A DNA stretch of 64,000 nucleotides from Clostridium sp. UBA4108 (lineage in GTDB: Bacteria > Bacillota > Clostridia > Clostridiales > Clostridiaceae): positions 660,615 to 724,614 of the forward strand of contig DFXM01000020.1 in the NCBI GenBank assembly GCA_002381695.1. Direction: 5' to 3'. Below, piece after piece: positions 45,550 through 54,664 of the stretch. Below the pieces are notes generated by a model. That model was not told where the DNA came from. It worked only from the letters and a program-made list of their open reading frames with translations, and made no database searches. Positions within the stretch are counted from its first letter, which is position 1; every line of letters begins with the position of its first letter. Both the position numbers and the translations under genes were made by a program.

Positions 45550-46410
45550 TTATCTATTGGTTTCAACTAAATTTTCTCCACTGAGAGGAGCAGAGATACG
45601 TTTAAAGCTAAAGTCCGATTTGCCAGTGTGAAGTTGCCACATATGCCAGAATACGTAAGGAACAATTAAAATAAAGTTAAATATTCCCCAATATTTCATG
45701 ACTTCAGGATTAAACCATGAAGCAGCATTCATAGTGGAAGGAAATAAATTAGGTGCACAGGCACGAATTAAGAGGTGAGTTGCTAAGGTATAAACTCGTG
45801 CGGTTACATATAATTCTGGACGCTTTTTAAATATAGGATATAATTCGGCTGCTAGTAAAATACATACTGAACTTGCAAAATATACAGGGGTTTCCGCATA
45901 TACAAAGCAAAGGTTCCAAGTCGTATATAAGAAGTTCCAACCGATTGTAGTATAGCAAATTAAGTCGCCGTGCTTTTCTTCAGAAATTTTCCAAAACTTA
46001 GCTGGAAATGGAATGGTGACACATAATAGGAATCCACACATAGCATTAAATATATTACCCATGGTGAAATCTTTAATGGTAGCTTCCATTATATTCAGGA
46101 ATAGCACTCCGTACAATATCCAAAGACCCCAGTTTTTTTGTAATGAAGTCCAAATTTTGCCTTCACGTTTTTCATAATTAGCAATTCTATAAAAGCCTAC
46201 AAATATAGTTGGAATAATAACGCTTAATATTTTAGCCCAACGAAACCATCCTACTACTCCTCCCATAAGCCACAGTGGAAAAGTCAGAAGAGATGCAATC
46301 CAAAATAAATTAGCAAACTTATAATGTTTTCTCATGATTTCCACAATAAATATTAATAGTGTAAAATATAAGGCCATAGAAACTACATATTGCCATGGTG
46401 AAATGATCAT
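45550..46410 (-). CDS. Polytopic membrane protein, unrecognised family
   Basis: A 286-residue protein with about eight or nine hydrophobic segments, Trp/Phe-rich, e.g. FPLWLMGGVVGWFRW and GIFNFILIVPYVFWHMW. I do not recognise the family and see no transporter or enzyme motif. The start ATG at 46410 is 10 bases after AAAGGAGG; the longer frame has no support. It diverges from a TetR-type regulator 150 bases away and has a perfect-spacing promoter, so it is probably the regulated target. A transporter or a membrane enzyme is possible. Confidence 0.7.
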   Translation of the reverse strand: MIISPWQYVVSMALYFTLLIFIVEIMRKHYKFANLFWIASLLTFPLWLMGGVVGWFRWAKILSVIIPTIFVGFYRIANYEKREGKIWTSLQKNWGLWILYGVLFLNIMEATIKDFTMGNIFNAMCGFLLCVTIPFPAKFWKISEEKHGDLICYTTIGWNFLYTTWNLCFVYAETPVYFASSVCILLAAELYPIFKKRPELYVTARVYTLATHLLIRACAPNLFPSTMNAASWFNPEVMKYWGIFNFILIVPYVFWHMWQLHTGKSDFSFKRISAPLSGENLVETNR

Positions 46411-46456
46411 AATTATAAATCCTCCTTTAAAACATAACAATTGTTCGGTCTTCATG

Positions 46457-46485
46457 ATTATAGCAAATATTACCACAAATGTAAA
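46457..46485 (-). promoter_or_regulatory. Sigma-A promoter of the membrane-protein gene
   Basis: On the minus strand, TTTACA and TATAAT are separated by exactly 17 bases (plus-strand ATTATA at 46457-46462 and TGTAAA at 46480-46485). A divergent promoter lies within 40 bases. Confidence 0.75.
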
Positions 46486-46518
46486 TGTATAATACCAATC
46501 TAAGAATTAAGTTAATTG

Positions 46519-46527
46519 TGATATAAT
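46519..46527 (+). promoter_or_regulatory. Extended -10 promoter of the TetR gene
   Basis: TGATATAAT (46519-46527) is an extended -10 element; the -35 region is poor. It fires away from the membrane-protein promoter, so one repressor bound between them could control both. Confidence 0.6.
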
Positions 46528-46560
46528 TTAAGGTAAGGTCATATATGGAGGAGAGTTTTA

Positions 46561-47211
46561 ATGGCAAAAGAGGGAAAGGAAAAAATCATTGAGGCTGCTA
46601 GAGTGGTGATAAGTAGAAGCGGAATAAATGGTGCTACTATAAGATCCATAGCTGAAGAAGCTGGAGTGAGCACAGGAGCAATATATCATTATTATAGTAG
46701 TAAGGAGGAAGTACTATACGATGTGATGGATAGAAGTCTTTCTATGTCTTCACAAATTTCAAGTAAGCTTAAAAATAATAAAGTAAGAAAAAAAGAAGTC
46801 ATTGATGAGATATACGAAAATGTAATTGAAAGATTTAAAAAGAAGGATGAGAATAGCATACAGTTTTATCTAGCTAAAGAGGCTATGCTAGGAGACGAAA
46901 AGTTAAAAGAAAAATTTAGAATTAAATATGACCAATGGATAAGTGAAACAGAAGAACTGATGATAAAGTTATATGAAAATTATCCAACTAAATATAGAAG
47001 AGCAATAGCATCTTTACTTATAGGTGCAATTGATGGAGTTGTTATGCAACTATTATTAAATGCAAATGCAGCTAATATTGAAGATATAGAAAAAGTATAT
47101 TATGAATTATTAAAAGAGGGGATTCCTAAATTTTTAAATTATTTTAATACTTTGGAAGAAAAAGATATCATAGAAAATACTGAGATAAAAAGCAGTAGAG
47201 TACAAAATTAA
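46561..47211 (+). CDS. TetR family transcriptional regulator
   Basis: A 216-residue one-component regulator. The N-terminal helix-turn-helix is KEKIIEAARVVI ... GATIRSIAEEAGVSTGAIYHYYSSKEEVLYDV, typical of TetR. The C-terminal ligand-binding part is helical and unassigned. It is divergent from the polytopic membrane protein gene, the usual arrangement for a local repressor. Ribosome-binding site GGAGGAG lies 6 bases before the ATG. Confidence 0.9.
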   Translation: MAKEGKEKIIEAARVVISRSGINGATIRSIAEEAGVSTGAIYHYYSSKEEVLYDVMDRSLSMSSQISSKLKNNKVRKKEVIDEIYENVIERFKKKDENSIQFYLAKEAMLGDEKLKEKFRIKYDQWISETEELMIKLYENYPTKYRRAIASLLIGAIDGVVMQLLLNANAANIEDIEKVYYELLKEGIPKFLNYFNTLEEKDIIENTEIKSSRVQN

Positions 47212-47277
47212 TAGATATTAGGTATGTTATACTAGTAATATATTAACTATAGAAATAATTAAAAGAGGGATGAAATC

Positions 47278-47616
47278 ATGAATATTCAAATATTTGGAGT
47301 GAAAAAATGCTTTGATACTAAAAAAGCTGAAAGATATTTTAAGGAAAGAGGAGTTAAGTTCCAATTTATAGATTTAAATGAGAAGCCCCTTAGTAAAGGA
47401 GAATTTCAGAGTATAAAAAGCTCTGTAAGTTTAGAAGGCATGCTAAACAAGGAGAGCAAAGAATATACTAAATTAAATCTTGATAAAATAAGAACTTCTG
47501 AGATGAGAGAAGAAATAGCTATGAAAAATTCAAAAGTTTTAAAAACACCTTTAGTCAGAAATGGAAAAAAAGCCACTATAGGATATATGCCAGAGGTGTG
47601 GAAAGATTGGGAATAG
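47278..47616 (+). CDS. ArsC/Spx-family thioredoxin-fold protein
   Basis: A 112-residue protein of the arsenate-reductase-like family. FGVKKCFDTKKAERYF has the single N-terminal Cys (Cys11) followed by TKKA, and TPLVRNGKKATIGY contains the conserved cis-Pro and active-site Arg. It is of the short YffB/ArsC-like type without a CxxC pair, so it is not Spx proper. No ars genes are nearby, so arsenate reduction is not indicated; a thiol-based redox role is likely. Confidence 0.85.
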   Translation: MNIQIFGVKKCFDTKKAERYFKERGVKFQFIDLNEKPLSKGEFQSIKSSVSLEGMLNKESKEYTKLNLDKIRTSEMREEIAMKNSKVLKTPLVRNGKKATIGYMPEVWKDWE

Positions 47617-47872
47617 GAATAAAAATATAAATTATAAATTTTATTGCATTGTGATATAGTAATTTAATATGAAAATTTCAATTTAATGAAATGACATAAA
47701 ATCTAATTAAAAAATATTTTGTAAATATTTTGTAAATATTTAATCACTAGTAGATATTTTATGAAATATATTACATAAAAGTATATATATAGTTAAAAGT
47801 GCTGTATAATTATTATAGATTTAAAATTCACATAATTACTTAAGGGTAAAATTTAACTTAGGGGGAATGGGA

Positions 47873-49159
47873 ATGTCAGAGAAAATAAGAGCTATACTTT
47901 TAGGGGCCGGAGATAGGGGAACTATATATGCAAATTACATAAAAAATCATAGTGACCAAGTAGAGATTGTAGCAGTAGCGGAGCCAATTAAAGAGAGAAG
48001 AGAAAACATAAAAAATATGTTTAATCTATCACAACATAGAGTATTTGACTCTTGGGATGAGACCTTGGCATTAGATAAAATAGGAGATGTAGCTATTATA
48101 TGCACTCAAGATAGAATTCACTATGAACCCACTATGAAAGCATTAGACCTTGGATATCATGTGCTTTTAGAAAAACCTATGTCACCAATTTTGAAAGAGT
48201 GTGTGGATATGGTAAATAAAGCTGAAGAAAAGAATCGTCACTTGGTAGTATGCCATGTGCTTAGATATACGGAGTTTTTTAAGAAGCTTAAGGAACTTTT
48301 AGATAGTAAAATAATAGGAGAATTAGTTACAATACAGCATATAGAAAATGTAGGATACTTCCATCAAGCACATAGTTTTGTTAGAGGGAATTGGAGAAAT
48401 AGAGAGGAATCTGCTCCAATGATATTAGCTAAATGTTGTCATGATTTAGATTTAATGTATTGGTATGCTGACGGTGAATGTGAAGAATTATGTTCTTATG
48501 GAAGCCTAAGACATTTTAAATCAGAAAATGCCCCAGAGGGATCTACAGAAAGATGTTTAGATGCTTGCAAAATAAGAGATCTTTGTCCTTATGATGTTAA
48601 GAAGATATACTTCAAGGGCGCTCAAAGCAGCAGTAGCAATACCACTTCTACAAGGATGTGGCCAGCTAGTACTATAACAGAGGATTTAACTATAGAAGGC
48701 ATAACAAAGGCACTAGAGGATGGACCTTATGGAAGATGTGTATATCACTGTGATAACAATGTGGTAGATAATCAAATTATTAGTATGAATTTTGACAATG
48801 GAGTTACTGTGGCATTTACTATGACTGCATTTACGGACAAAGTTTCAAGAATCACTAGATTTATGGGAACTCATGGAGAAATAAGAGCTACTACAGAAAC
48901 TAATGAAATAGAGATTTATAATTTTAGAGATGGGACTATGGAAAAGATTAAAGTTGAGCCTTCTAAGAGTGGACATGGTGGAGGAGATTATGGAATAATG
49001 AATGATTTCTTCGAACTCATAAAAACTGATAAAATGAATAAGAGATTTACCACTGGAAAAATATCTTTATCAAGCCATGCTATGGCATTAATGGCTGAAG
49101 AGTCTAGATTGAGTAAAAAATCAATAAAATATAGTGAATTTCTAAAAAATAGATATTAA
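47873..49159 (+). CDS. Gfo/Idh/MocA-family oxidoreductase
   Basis: An NAD(P)-dependent dehydrogenase of 428 residues. The N-terminal Rossmann domain shows AILLGAGDRGTIYANY and the family signature VLLEKPMSP; the C-terminal domain has KCCHDLDLMYWYADGE, with the active-site His/Asp. A Cys-containing insertion (CLDACKIRDLCPYDVKKIY, about 233-251) is unusual for the family but seen in some sugar-modifying members. The ATG at 47873 is 7 bases from GGGGG. It stands alone; a sugar or inositol substrate is likely but unspecified. Confidence 0.85.
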   Translation: MSEKIRAILLGAGDRGTIYANYIKNHSDQVEIVAVAEPIKERRENIKNMFNLSQHRVFDSWDETLALDKIGDVAIICTQDRIHYEPTMKALDLGYHVLLEKPMSPILKECVDMVNKAEEKNRHLVVCHVLRYTEFFKKLKELLDSKIIGELVTIQHIENVGYFHQAHSFVRGNWRNREESAPMILAKCCHDLDLMYWYADGECEELCSYGSLRHFKSENAPEGSTERCLDACKIRDLCPYDVKKIYFKGAQSSSSNTTSTRMWPASTITEDLTIEGITKALEDGPYGRCVYHCDNNVVDNQIISMNFDNGVTVAFTMTAFTDKVSRITRFMGTHGEIRATTETNEIEIYNFRDGTMEKIKVEPSKSGHGGGDYGIMNDFFELIKTDKMNKRFTTGKISLSSHAMALMAEESRLSKKSIKYSEFLKNRY

Positions 49160-49201
49160 TTATAATTATAGTAAATATTTATAGAGAGGAATTGTTTATT
49201 T

Positions 49202-49483
49202 ATGAGTGATGATTTTAAAAGAGTAGATCTGATGTCTGATGATGAGATATATGCAATGGCATATAGAAATGCAAAAGAGAAAAGTGAGTTTTATGTGCAT
49301 TTAGCAGTTTATGTGTTAGTTAATGCTATGCTATGGTTTACTATAGGCGGTGACTGGCAGATCTGGGTTATATTTGGATGGGGTATTGGACTAGTATCCC
49401 ATGGTATAAGCATATTCTTTGGAGTTAGTCATAAAAGAGTAGATAGAGAATATGAAAGGTTAAAACAGAAAATAAACAAATAA
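49202..49483 (+). CDS. 2TM-domain protein
   Basis: A 93-residue membrane protein of the 2TM-domain family: an N-terminal acidic segment, RNAKEKSEFYVHLAVYVLVN leading into helix 1, a short loop GGDWQIW, and helix 2 FGWGIGLVSHGISIFF, then a basic tail. This domain often precedes LytTR or kinase modules but here is free-standing. It is 42 bases downstream of the oxidoreductase gene. Function unknown. Confidence 0.8.
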   Translation: MSDDFKRVDLMSDDEIYAMAYRNAKEKSEFYVHLAVYVLVNAMLWFTIGGDWQIWVIFGWGIGLVSHGISIFFGVSHKRVDREYERLKQKINK

Positions 49484-49514
49484 GAACTCAGCAGGATTTA
49501 CCTGCTGAGTTCTT
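49482..49514. terminator. Bidirectional intrinsic terminator
   Basis: A perfect 14-bp stem (AAGAACTCAGCAGG, 49482-49495, with CCTGCTGAGTTCTT, 49501-49514) separates convergent genes and overlaps the end of the UMF1 gene. Confidence 0.88.
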
Positions 49515-50791
49515 TAAATCTCTAACTTTTTTGGTATTTTATTGCATGTATCTATGTTAGGTACCATCATTAAAGCTATAAAACCTATTATAAATAAAGG
49601 AATTATTCCTAGGATTCCATTACTTGTTCTTCCGGTAAATTGGGTAACTATACCCACTATAAAAGGTCCAAGTATAGCTGCAAACTTTCCAAATATACTA
49701 TAGAAGCCAAAAAATTCAGAAGATTTTTCTTTAGGTACAAGTTTTGCAAAATAGGACCTAGATATAGCTTGAATTCCACCCTGTGCGGAACCTACTGCCA
49801 TAGCTAAAATCCAAAAGTCAAAGGCACTATCTATAAAATATGCATAACAACAAATTAAGGTATAAGTTATAATTCCAACAAAGATAAGTTTTTTACCGCC
49901 ATATTTATTAGCAAGTCTTCCATAAAGTATGGTGAATGGAAAGGCTACAAATTGAGTAACTAATAAAATTATTAATAGAGAAGTCATAGAAATTCCTAAA
50001 TCAGTACCATAGGAGGTAGACATACCTATAATAGTATGAACTCCATCTATATAGAAGAAAAATGCTATAAGAAATAGGAAGATAGGTCTATGTCTTTTAA
50101 TTTCCTTAAAGGTTTTCCCAAGATTCTTAAAAGATTTTTTTACCACATGGGGCTCTTTCTCAATATAGTATTTTTGATTAACATTTTTTAGTAGAGGAAT
50201 TGTGAATAATCCCCACCATAATGCAGTTATAATGAAAGTTATTTTACAAGCTAAGGCTATACTTATAGGTAGAATATTTTTCTGAGTTAATAATACAATG
50301 GCTAAACATACTATAAAAGGTATAGTACTCCCTATATAGCCGAATCCGAAACCAAAGGAAGAAACCTTGTCCATTCTGTCTTCCGAGGTAACGTCTACTA
50401 AAAAGGCATCATAAAAAATATTTCCACCTGAGAAACCAATTACTGTAATAGTATATACCACAAGTAGTAAAATAGGAGTATCTTCAGGAACAAATATTAA
50501 GGCTATAGTTGATGCTACACCTAATAGAAAGAAAAAGTTAAAAAATTTTTTCTTATTTCCTTTATAGTCGGCTATGGTTCCAAGTATTGGTGCTAGGAGT
50601 GCTACAATAAAAGTAGCTATGGATATGGTATATCCCCAAAGGGCTGTGGAAGTACTAGGTTCCATTCCGCCGTTCTCAGCTACCATCTTAAAAAACATGG
50701 GAAGTATGGTAGTACTTATAGTCATGCTATAAGCTGAATTTGCCCAGTCATACAGTACCCAACTTTTTTCTTCTTTACTCAATCCTTTCAT
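49514..50791 (-). CDS. MFS transporter, UMF1/Atg22-like family
   Basis: A 425-residue transporter with about twelve membrane segments. The N-terminus SWVLYDWANSAYSMTISTT is the hallmark of the UMF1 (vacuole effluxer Atg22-like) family, and SAQGGIQAISRSYFAKLVP is the second conserved block. Eukaryotic relatives export amino acids from vacuoles; bacterial substrates are unknown. It lies 9 bases downstream of the phosphodiesterase gene and is surely co-transcribed, suggesting it moves a product or precursor of that enzyme. Confidence 0.88.
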   Translation of the reverse strand: MKGLSKEEKSWVLYDWANSAYSMTISTTILPMFFKMVAENGGMEPSTSTALWGYTISIATFIVALLAPILGTIADYKGNKKKFFNFFFLLGVASTIALIFVPEDTPILLLVVYTITVIGFSGGNIFYDAFLVDVTSEDRMDKVSSFGFGFGYIGSTIPFIVCLAIVLLTQKNILPISIALACKITFIITALWWGLFTIPLLKNVNQKYYIEKEPHVVKKSFKNLGKTFKEIKRHRPIFLFLIAFFFYIDGVHTIIGMSTSYGTDLGISMTSLLIILLVTQFVAFPFTILYGRLANKYGGKKLIFVGIITYTLICCYAYFIDSAFDFWILAMAVGSAQGGIQAISRSYFAKLVPKEKSSEFFGFYSIFGKFAAILGPFIVGIVTQFTGRTSNGILGIIPLFIIGFIALMMVPNIDTCNKIPKKLEI

Positions 50792-50800
50792 ATTACACCT

Positions 50801-52105
50801 CTATATATCTAATATTTTTTCTTCCACTACTCCATCGGTGTTTTTAAAAGAAAGTCCTAATAATTTAGCTAAGGTAGGTGCGTGATTTATTATGTTTCCA
50901 CTTTCAATTAAAGTATTGTTTTTTATGCCCACACCACTTCCAATTAAAAAAGTAGTATAGTTTGGTTTTCTAGGAGAATATCCATGAGTAGCCTTTGTCC
51001 TATGTGATTTTACTCCAACTTCAACATCTTGAACTTCTTCAATGAAAGCACCTATATGTTCATCTATAAAGTAGTATCCTAATTTAGCCTCTAACATAAA
51101 GCTACAGCTAGGATCTGCACCAGCATCTTTAGCTTCTTGTGAATCTAATATAAATTCAATAGGACATTCATCCATAGAGGAAATATCTCTAAGAATTTTA
51201 AATAGTTTTTCCTTTGTTTCACTGTGATTTTTATCTTTTAGGTAAATATAACTACTTCCATCACAACTTTTAGCAATAGTGGTGTAATTTTTAATGGCGC
51301 CTCTAGAATTAACACTTATAAGTCCATGTTTTAAAAATAGAGAATTTAATCTTATTAATTTATTTCCTTCAAGGGCACTATGGTCACCTAGGGCCACAAC
51401 AGTGCTTTCATCATATATGTTTGCAGCTTTTAATGAGGAAATTATTTCTCCTAATCTCCTATCTTGGCGTAAAAGAGCTTCTTTTGTATCCACGCTATGA
51501 ATACCAGTATAATGCTTATGGGTATCCACATCAGTTAAATGAATTAACATTAAATTAGGTTTGAAATTTAGTATGGTATATTTTGCACACTCAGTAACAA
51601 AATTATCTAGATAAGGTTCAGCTATACCACTTCTAAGATGTCCAAATTTTTTATTAAGAGTCAATTGATATTTTATAGAACCTGCTAAGGAAGACATGAA
51701 AATCTGATTATGCCAAGGTTTGGTACAACATATTTCAGGCATATTATAAGTTATTTTACTTCTTCCACTGACAGGCCAAAGTAGGGAACAGGTTTTTAAA
51801 CCATTTTTTTCTGCTAAATCAAATAAAGTTTCTCCTTTTATATATTTTCTATACCAATACCAATCAGGAGTTTTTTCTTTAGGTTTTAATAGAGTGTTGT
51901 TTACTACACCATGATTGCAGGGATATTTTCCAGTAACTATAGTGGCATGAGCCGGATAGGTTAGACTAGGATAAATACTTTCAACATTTTTTATGGTAGC
52001 GCCATTATATATAAGTTGTGAAAAATTTGGAAGTGTACTTAATATAGTTAAATCCTCAGAGGAAACTGCATCAAAAGATATAACTATTAAATATCTTGGT
52101 ATCAT
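50801..52105 (-). CDS. Alkaline-phosphatase-superfamily phosphodiesterase (nucleotide pyrophosphatase-like)
   Basis: A 434-residue metal-dependent hydrolase. The N-terminal metal Asp is in VISFDAVSSED; the nucleophile Thr sits in PSLTYPAHATIVTGKYP; further ligands are HLTDVDTHKH, GDHSA and KATHGY. This set is that of type I phosphodiesterase/ectonucleotide pyrophosphatases. There is no signal peptide, so it acts in the cytoplasm. It shares an operon with the UMF1 transporter. Possible substrates are nucleotide or phospholipid-headgroup phosphodiesters. Confidence 0.87.
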   Translation of the reverse strand: MIPRYLIVISFDAVSSEDLTILSTLPNFSQLIYNGATIKNVESIYPSLTYPAHATIVTGKYPCNHGVVNNTLLKPKEKTPDWYWYRKYIKGETLFDLAEKNGLKTCSLLWPVSGRSKITYNMPEICCTKPWHNQIFMSSLAGSIKYQLTLNKKFGHLRSGIAEPYLDNFVTECAKYTILNFKPNLMLIHLTDVDTHKHYTGIHSVDTKEALLRQDRRLGEIISSLKAANIYDESTVVALGDHSALEGNKLIRLNSLFLKHGLISVNSRGAIKNYTTIAKSCDGSSYIYLKDKNHSETKEKLFKILRDISSMDECPIEFILDSQEAKDAGADPSCSFMLEAKLGYYFIDEHIGAFIEEVQDVEVGVKSHRTKATHGYSPRKPNYTTFLIGSGVGIKNNTLIESGNIINHAPTLAKLLGLSFKNTDGVVEEKILDI

Positions 52106-52186
52106 AATATTTACCTCTTTTTAAATATATGTATATATATTTTACCATTATATACAAATTTTAAATATAGTATATATGCAAATAGA

Positions 52187-52211
52187 AATAAAAAAAGGAG
52201 CAAAGGCTCCT
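52187..52211 (-). terminator. Intrinsic terminator, minus strand
   Basis: On the minus strand, AGGAGCC-TTT-GCTCCT is followed by a run of seven T. It ends the ABC exporter operon. Confidence 0.85.
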
Positions 52212-52216
52212 AAAAT

Positions 52217-53818
52217 TTAACTTAATTTTTTAAAAAGTTTAGTTCCAATATTTTTTAACAATATCCATAACGATAATATTAGTATTAATAATATTATAGA
52301 TAAAATAATAAAATATAAATTTATAGCAGTAATCTCAAAGTATATAAACATTCCAATAGATATAGCTGCAAATGCAAAGGAAAACAACATAGAGATTAAA
52401 ACACTAGCACTTTGTTTTACCACCGCTGTGTCAGAACTCCATTCTAATTTGGGAAGGTATAGATTCACTATTAATCCAATCATAGAGGTTAGAAAAGCAC
52501 ATAGGGTAGGCAAAAGAATCATCCAAAGCAAGTTTATTAGGTTTAACTTAAAGCCAATAGTAAATAATAGTGCGCTTAATATTATTGCTGGGATAGTAAT
52601 TAATAAATTTACGCCTATTTTACCCTTGAAAATATCTATCTCACTTATGGGAGAGGATTGTAGAATCCAAAGATTTTTTCCCTCTAGAGAGATAGATGAG
52701 GAGGTTGTACAAGACATAAACACTGAACCACATAATAATGCTAGCACCATCATTGGAAGTATATCTTCCCTAAGTGGAATTTGGAGAGTACTTTCTAAAG
52801 TAGATGGGCTTATAAATAAAGAGGCTATAGATAGTGCAACTATAAGTACCATTCCAAACAATGTATTAAGTACATATATATAAGAAGAAAAATACCTTTT
52901 ACACTCTTTTTTTAATAGTGCAACTACTGGAGAAGAAGATTTTAATTTTCCAAGTTTATAATTAGGACGTTTATAGCTTTCTCCAAGCTTGGAAACTAAG
53001 GAATTAAAACTATTATTAAAAATTATAAGAAATATTATAAATGGAATTATAGATATAGCTACAAATTTAATTAATGAAATAATGTTTAAGGTATCTAAAG
53101 CTTCACTAAAATAGTAAGCTGGAATATATATTTTCTTTATACCATGTAAAATAGAATTACTATTTGAAATAACGCTATTTAACACATCATTAAATTTAAA
53201 GGAGCCAATCATTACACCTATTAGCAATATAAAGCTAAATAAAATTATAAACAAATTACTATGCCTAATTTTAGAAGAAAAATAACTCAACATAAAAGCT
53301 AGTATAGAAGCTATAACTGCTGGTATTAATGGTATAAATAAAAATCCTATAATCAAATACAGCAAAAATATAGGTGAAGTATCTGTATTATTAAAATATA
53401 CTAAGCATTGAGGTATAAATATAAATAGTTCAAAAAAGTAGTTGAATAGTAGTAGCCATAATACCTTGCTGGCAAGTATTGTGCTTGACTTAATTGGCAA
53501 AGGCATTAATATATTGTAGGCTCTTGAAGAAAATAAAATTCCTTGAGCATTGTAAATAGACATGAAAAAGCATATTAAGGTGCTGCTTAGCACAGAATTT
53601 ATCAATAAAATCTTAAGCATACCCATTGAGTTTAAAGTTGGTGCCATCTGTGAAGAAAGCATATAACTACTGAATGCCAACATTACCATAACAAAGCCTA
53701 TAGTAAAAACAATAAAAATACTTTTAAGCTTCTCACTCTTGTTTTCTTCTTTCATAAATTTATTTATGCCTATATAGTTTAGTGTATTAACTTTTAATAA
53801 ATAAAATAAATTAGTCAT
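52217..53818 (-). CDS. ABC exporter permease, large ABC-2-like type
   Basis: A 533-residue membrane protein with about twelve hydrophobic segments in two halves separated by a cytoplasmic loop (SLVSKLGESYKRPNYKLGKL). It resembles clostridial 'putative ABC exporter' permeases paired with a NatA-like ATPase; the segment SLEGKNLWILQSSPIS is typical. Its start overlaps the ATPase gene by 8 bases. The double length suggests a single-chain permease. Substrate unknown. Confidence 0.8.
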   Translation of the reverse strand: MTNLFYLLKVNTLNYIGINKFMKEENKSEKLKSIFIVFTIGFVMVMLAFSSYMLSSQMAPTLNSMGMLKILLINSVLSSTLICFFMSIYNAQGILFSSRAYNILMPLPIKSSTILASKVLWLLLFNYFFELFIFIPQCLVYFNNTDTSPIFLLYLIIGFLFIPLIPAVIASILAFMLSYFSSKIRHSNLFIILFSFILLIGVMIGSFKFNDVLNSVISNSNSILHGIKKIYIPAYYFSEALDTLNIISLIKFVAISIIPFIIFLIIFNNSFNSLVSKLGESYKRPNYKLGKLKSSSPVVALLKKECKRYFSSYIYVLNTLFGMVLIVALSIASLFISPSTLESTLQIPLREDILPMMVLALLCGSVFMSCTTSSSISLEGKNLWILQSSPISEIDIFKGKIGVNLLITIPAIILSALLFTIGFKLNLINLLWMILLPTLCAFLTSMIGLIVNLYLPKLEWSSDTAVVKQSASVLISMLFSFAFAAISIGMFIYFEITAINLYFIILSIILLILILSLWILLKNIGTKLFKKLS

Positions 53819-54524
53819 TTTTAATCAACTCCAAAAAGATATCTTCTAAGGAACTATTTCCAATTACTTCTTCTGTTGTGCCTTGTGCTACGATTTTTCC
53901 ATCTTTTATTATGGCAATTTTATCACAAAGTTTTTCTGCCACCTCCAATACATGGGTTGAGAAAAATATTGAAGCCCCATTATCACAAACTTCCCTCATA
54001 ATTTTCTTTAAGGTATGAGCAGCCTTAGGGTCTAATCCAACAAAAGGTTCATCGAGAACTAATAGTTTAGGATTGTGAATTAGTGCAGAGATTACAGTGA
54101 GTTTTTGCTTCATACCATGAGAATAAGAAGATACTAAGTCTCCTAAGGAATCTGTAAGCTCAAATTCATCCGCATATTTTTTTATTACATCTTCTCTTTG
54201 AGTTTTAGATACTCTAAATATATCGCCAATAAAATTTAGATATTGAATACCGGTTAAGGATTCATATAGATCTGGATTATCAGGAATATAAGCTATGATT
54301 TCTTTGCATTTCATGGGATTCTTTTTTACAGATATTCCATTAATAAAAATATCTCCACTATTTATCTCTAGAATACCAACTATGGATTTGATGGTAGTAG
54401 TTTTACCAGCTCCATTATGTCCTATAAAACCATATATTTCTCCAGGATTAACAGTAAGGGAAATGTTATCTACAGCTTTTTTGGAACTTCTATAGGACTT
54501 TGAAAGATTTTCTATCTTTAACAT
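53811..54524 (-). CDS. ABC exporter ATP-binding protein
   Basis: A 237-residue ATPase: Walker A GHNGAGKTT, signature SYSHGMKQKLTV (SHGMKQ in place of SGGQ, as in many CcmA/NatA-like exporters), Walker B LLVLDEPFVGLD and H-loop FSTHVLE. It starts 8 bases after GGGGG and overlaps the permease gene. The pair forms a complete exporter with no dedicated regulator adjacent. Confidence 0.92.
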   Translation of the reverse strand: MLKIENLSKSYRSSKKAVDNISLTVNPGEIYGFIGHNGAGKTTTIKSIVGILEINSGDIFINGISVKKNPMKCKEIIAYIPDNPDLYESLTGIQYLNFIGDIFRVSKTQREDVIKKYADEFELTDSLGDLVSSYSHGMKQKLTVISALIHNPKLLVLDEPFVGLDPKAAHTLKKIMREVCDNGASIFFSTHVLEVAEKLCDKIAIIKDGKIVAQGTTEEVIGNSSLEDIFLELIKND

Positions 54525-54613
54525 TGGAATTACCCCCTTTATTAATACAACGCATATGGCAAATATTTAGTTCAATTTTTTTTAATATTATATTTTAAAT
54601 TTTGTATTTATTT

Positions 54614-54664
54614 TAAATGATTGCTGATTTTAGAACTACATATTATTGCGAAGCAAGCCATTTA
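54614..54664. repeat. Hairpin repeat element, copy B
   Basis: TAAATG-A-TTGC (54614-54624) pairs with GCAA-GC-CATTTA (54653-54664) around a core (54626-54647, containing TTTAGAACTACA) that is 21/22 identical to the core of copy A at 38814-38835. The arms are unrelated to those of copy A. It lies immediately downstream of the sdpI-like gene on the minus strand. Confidence 0.7.
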
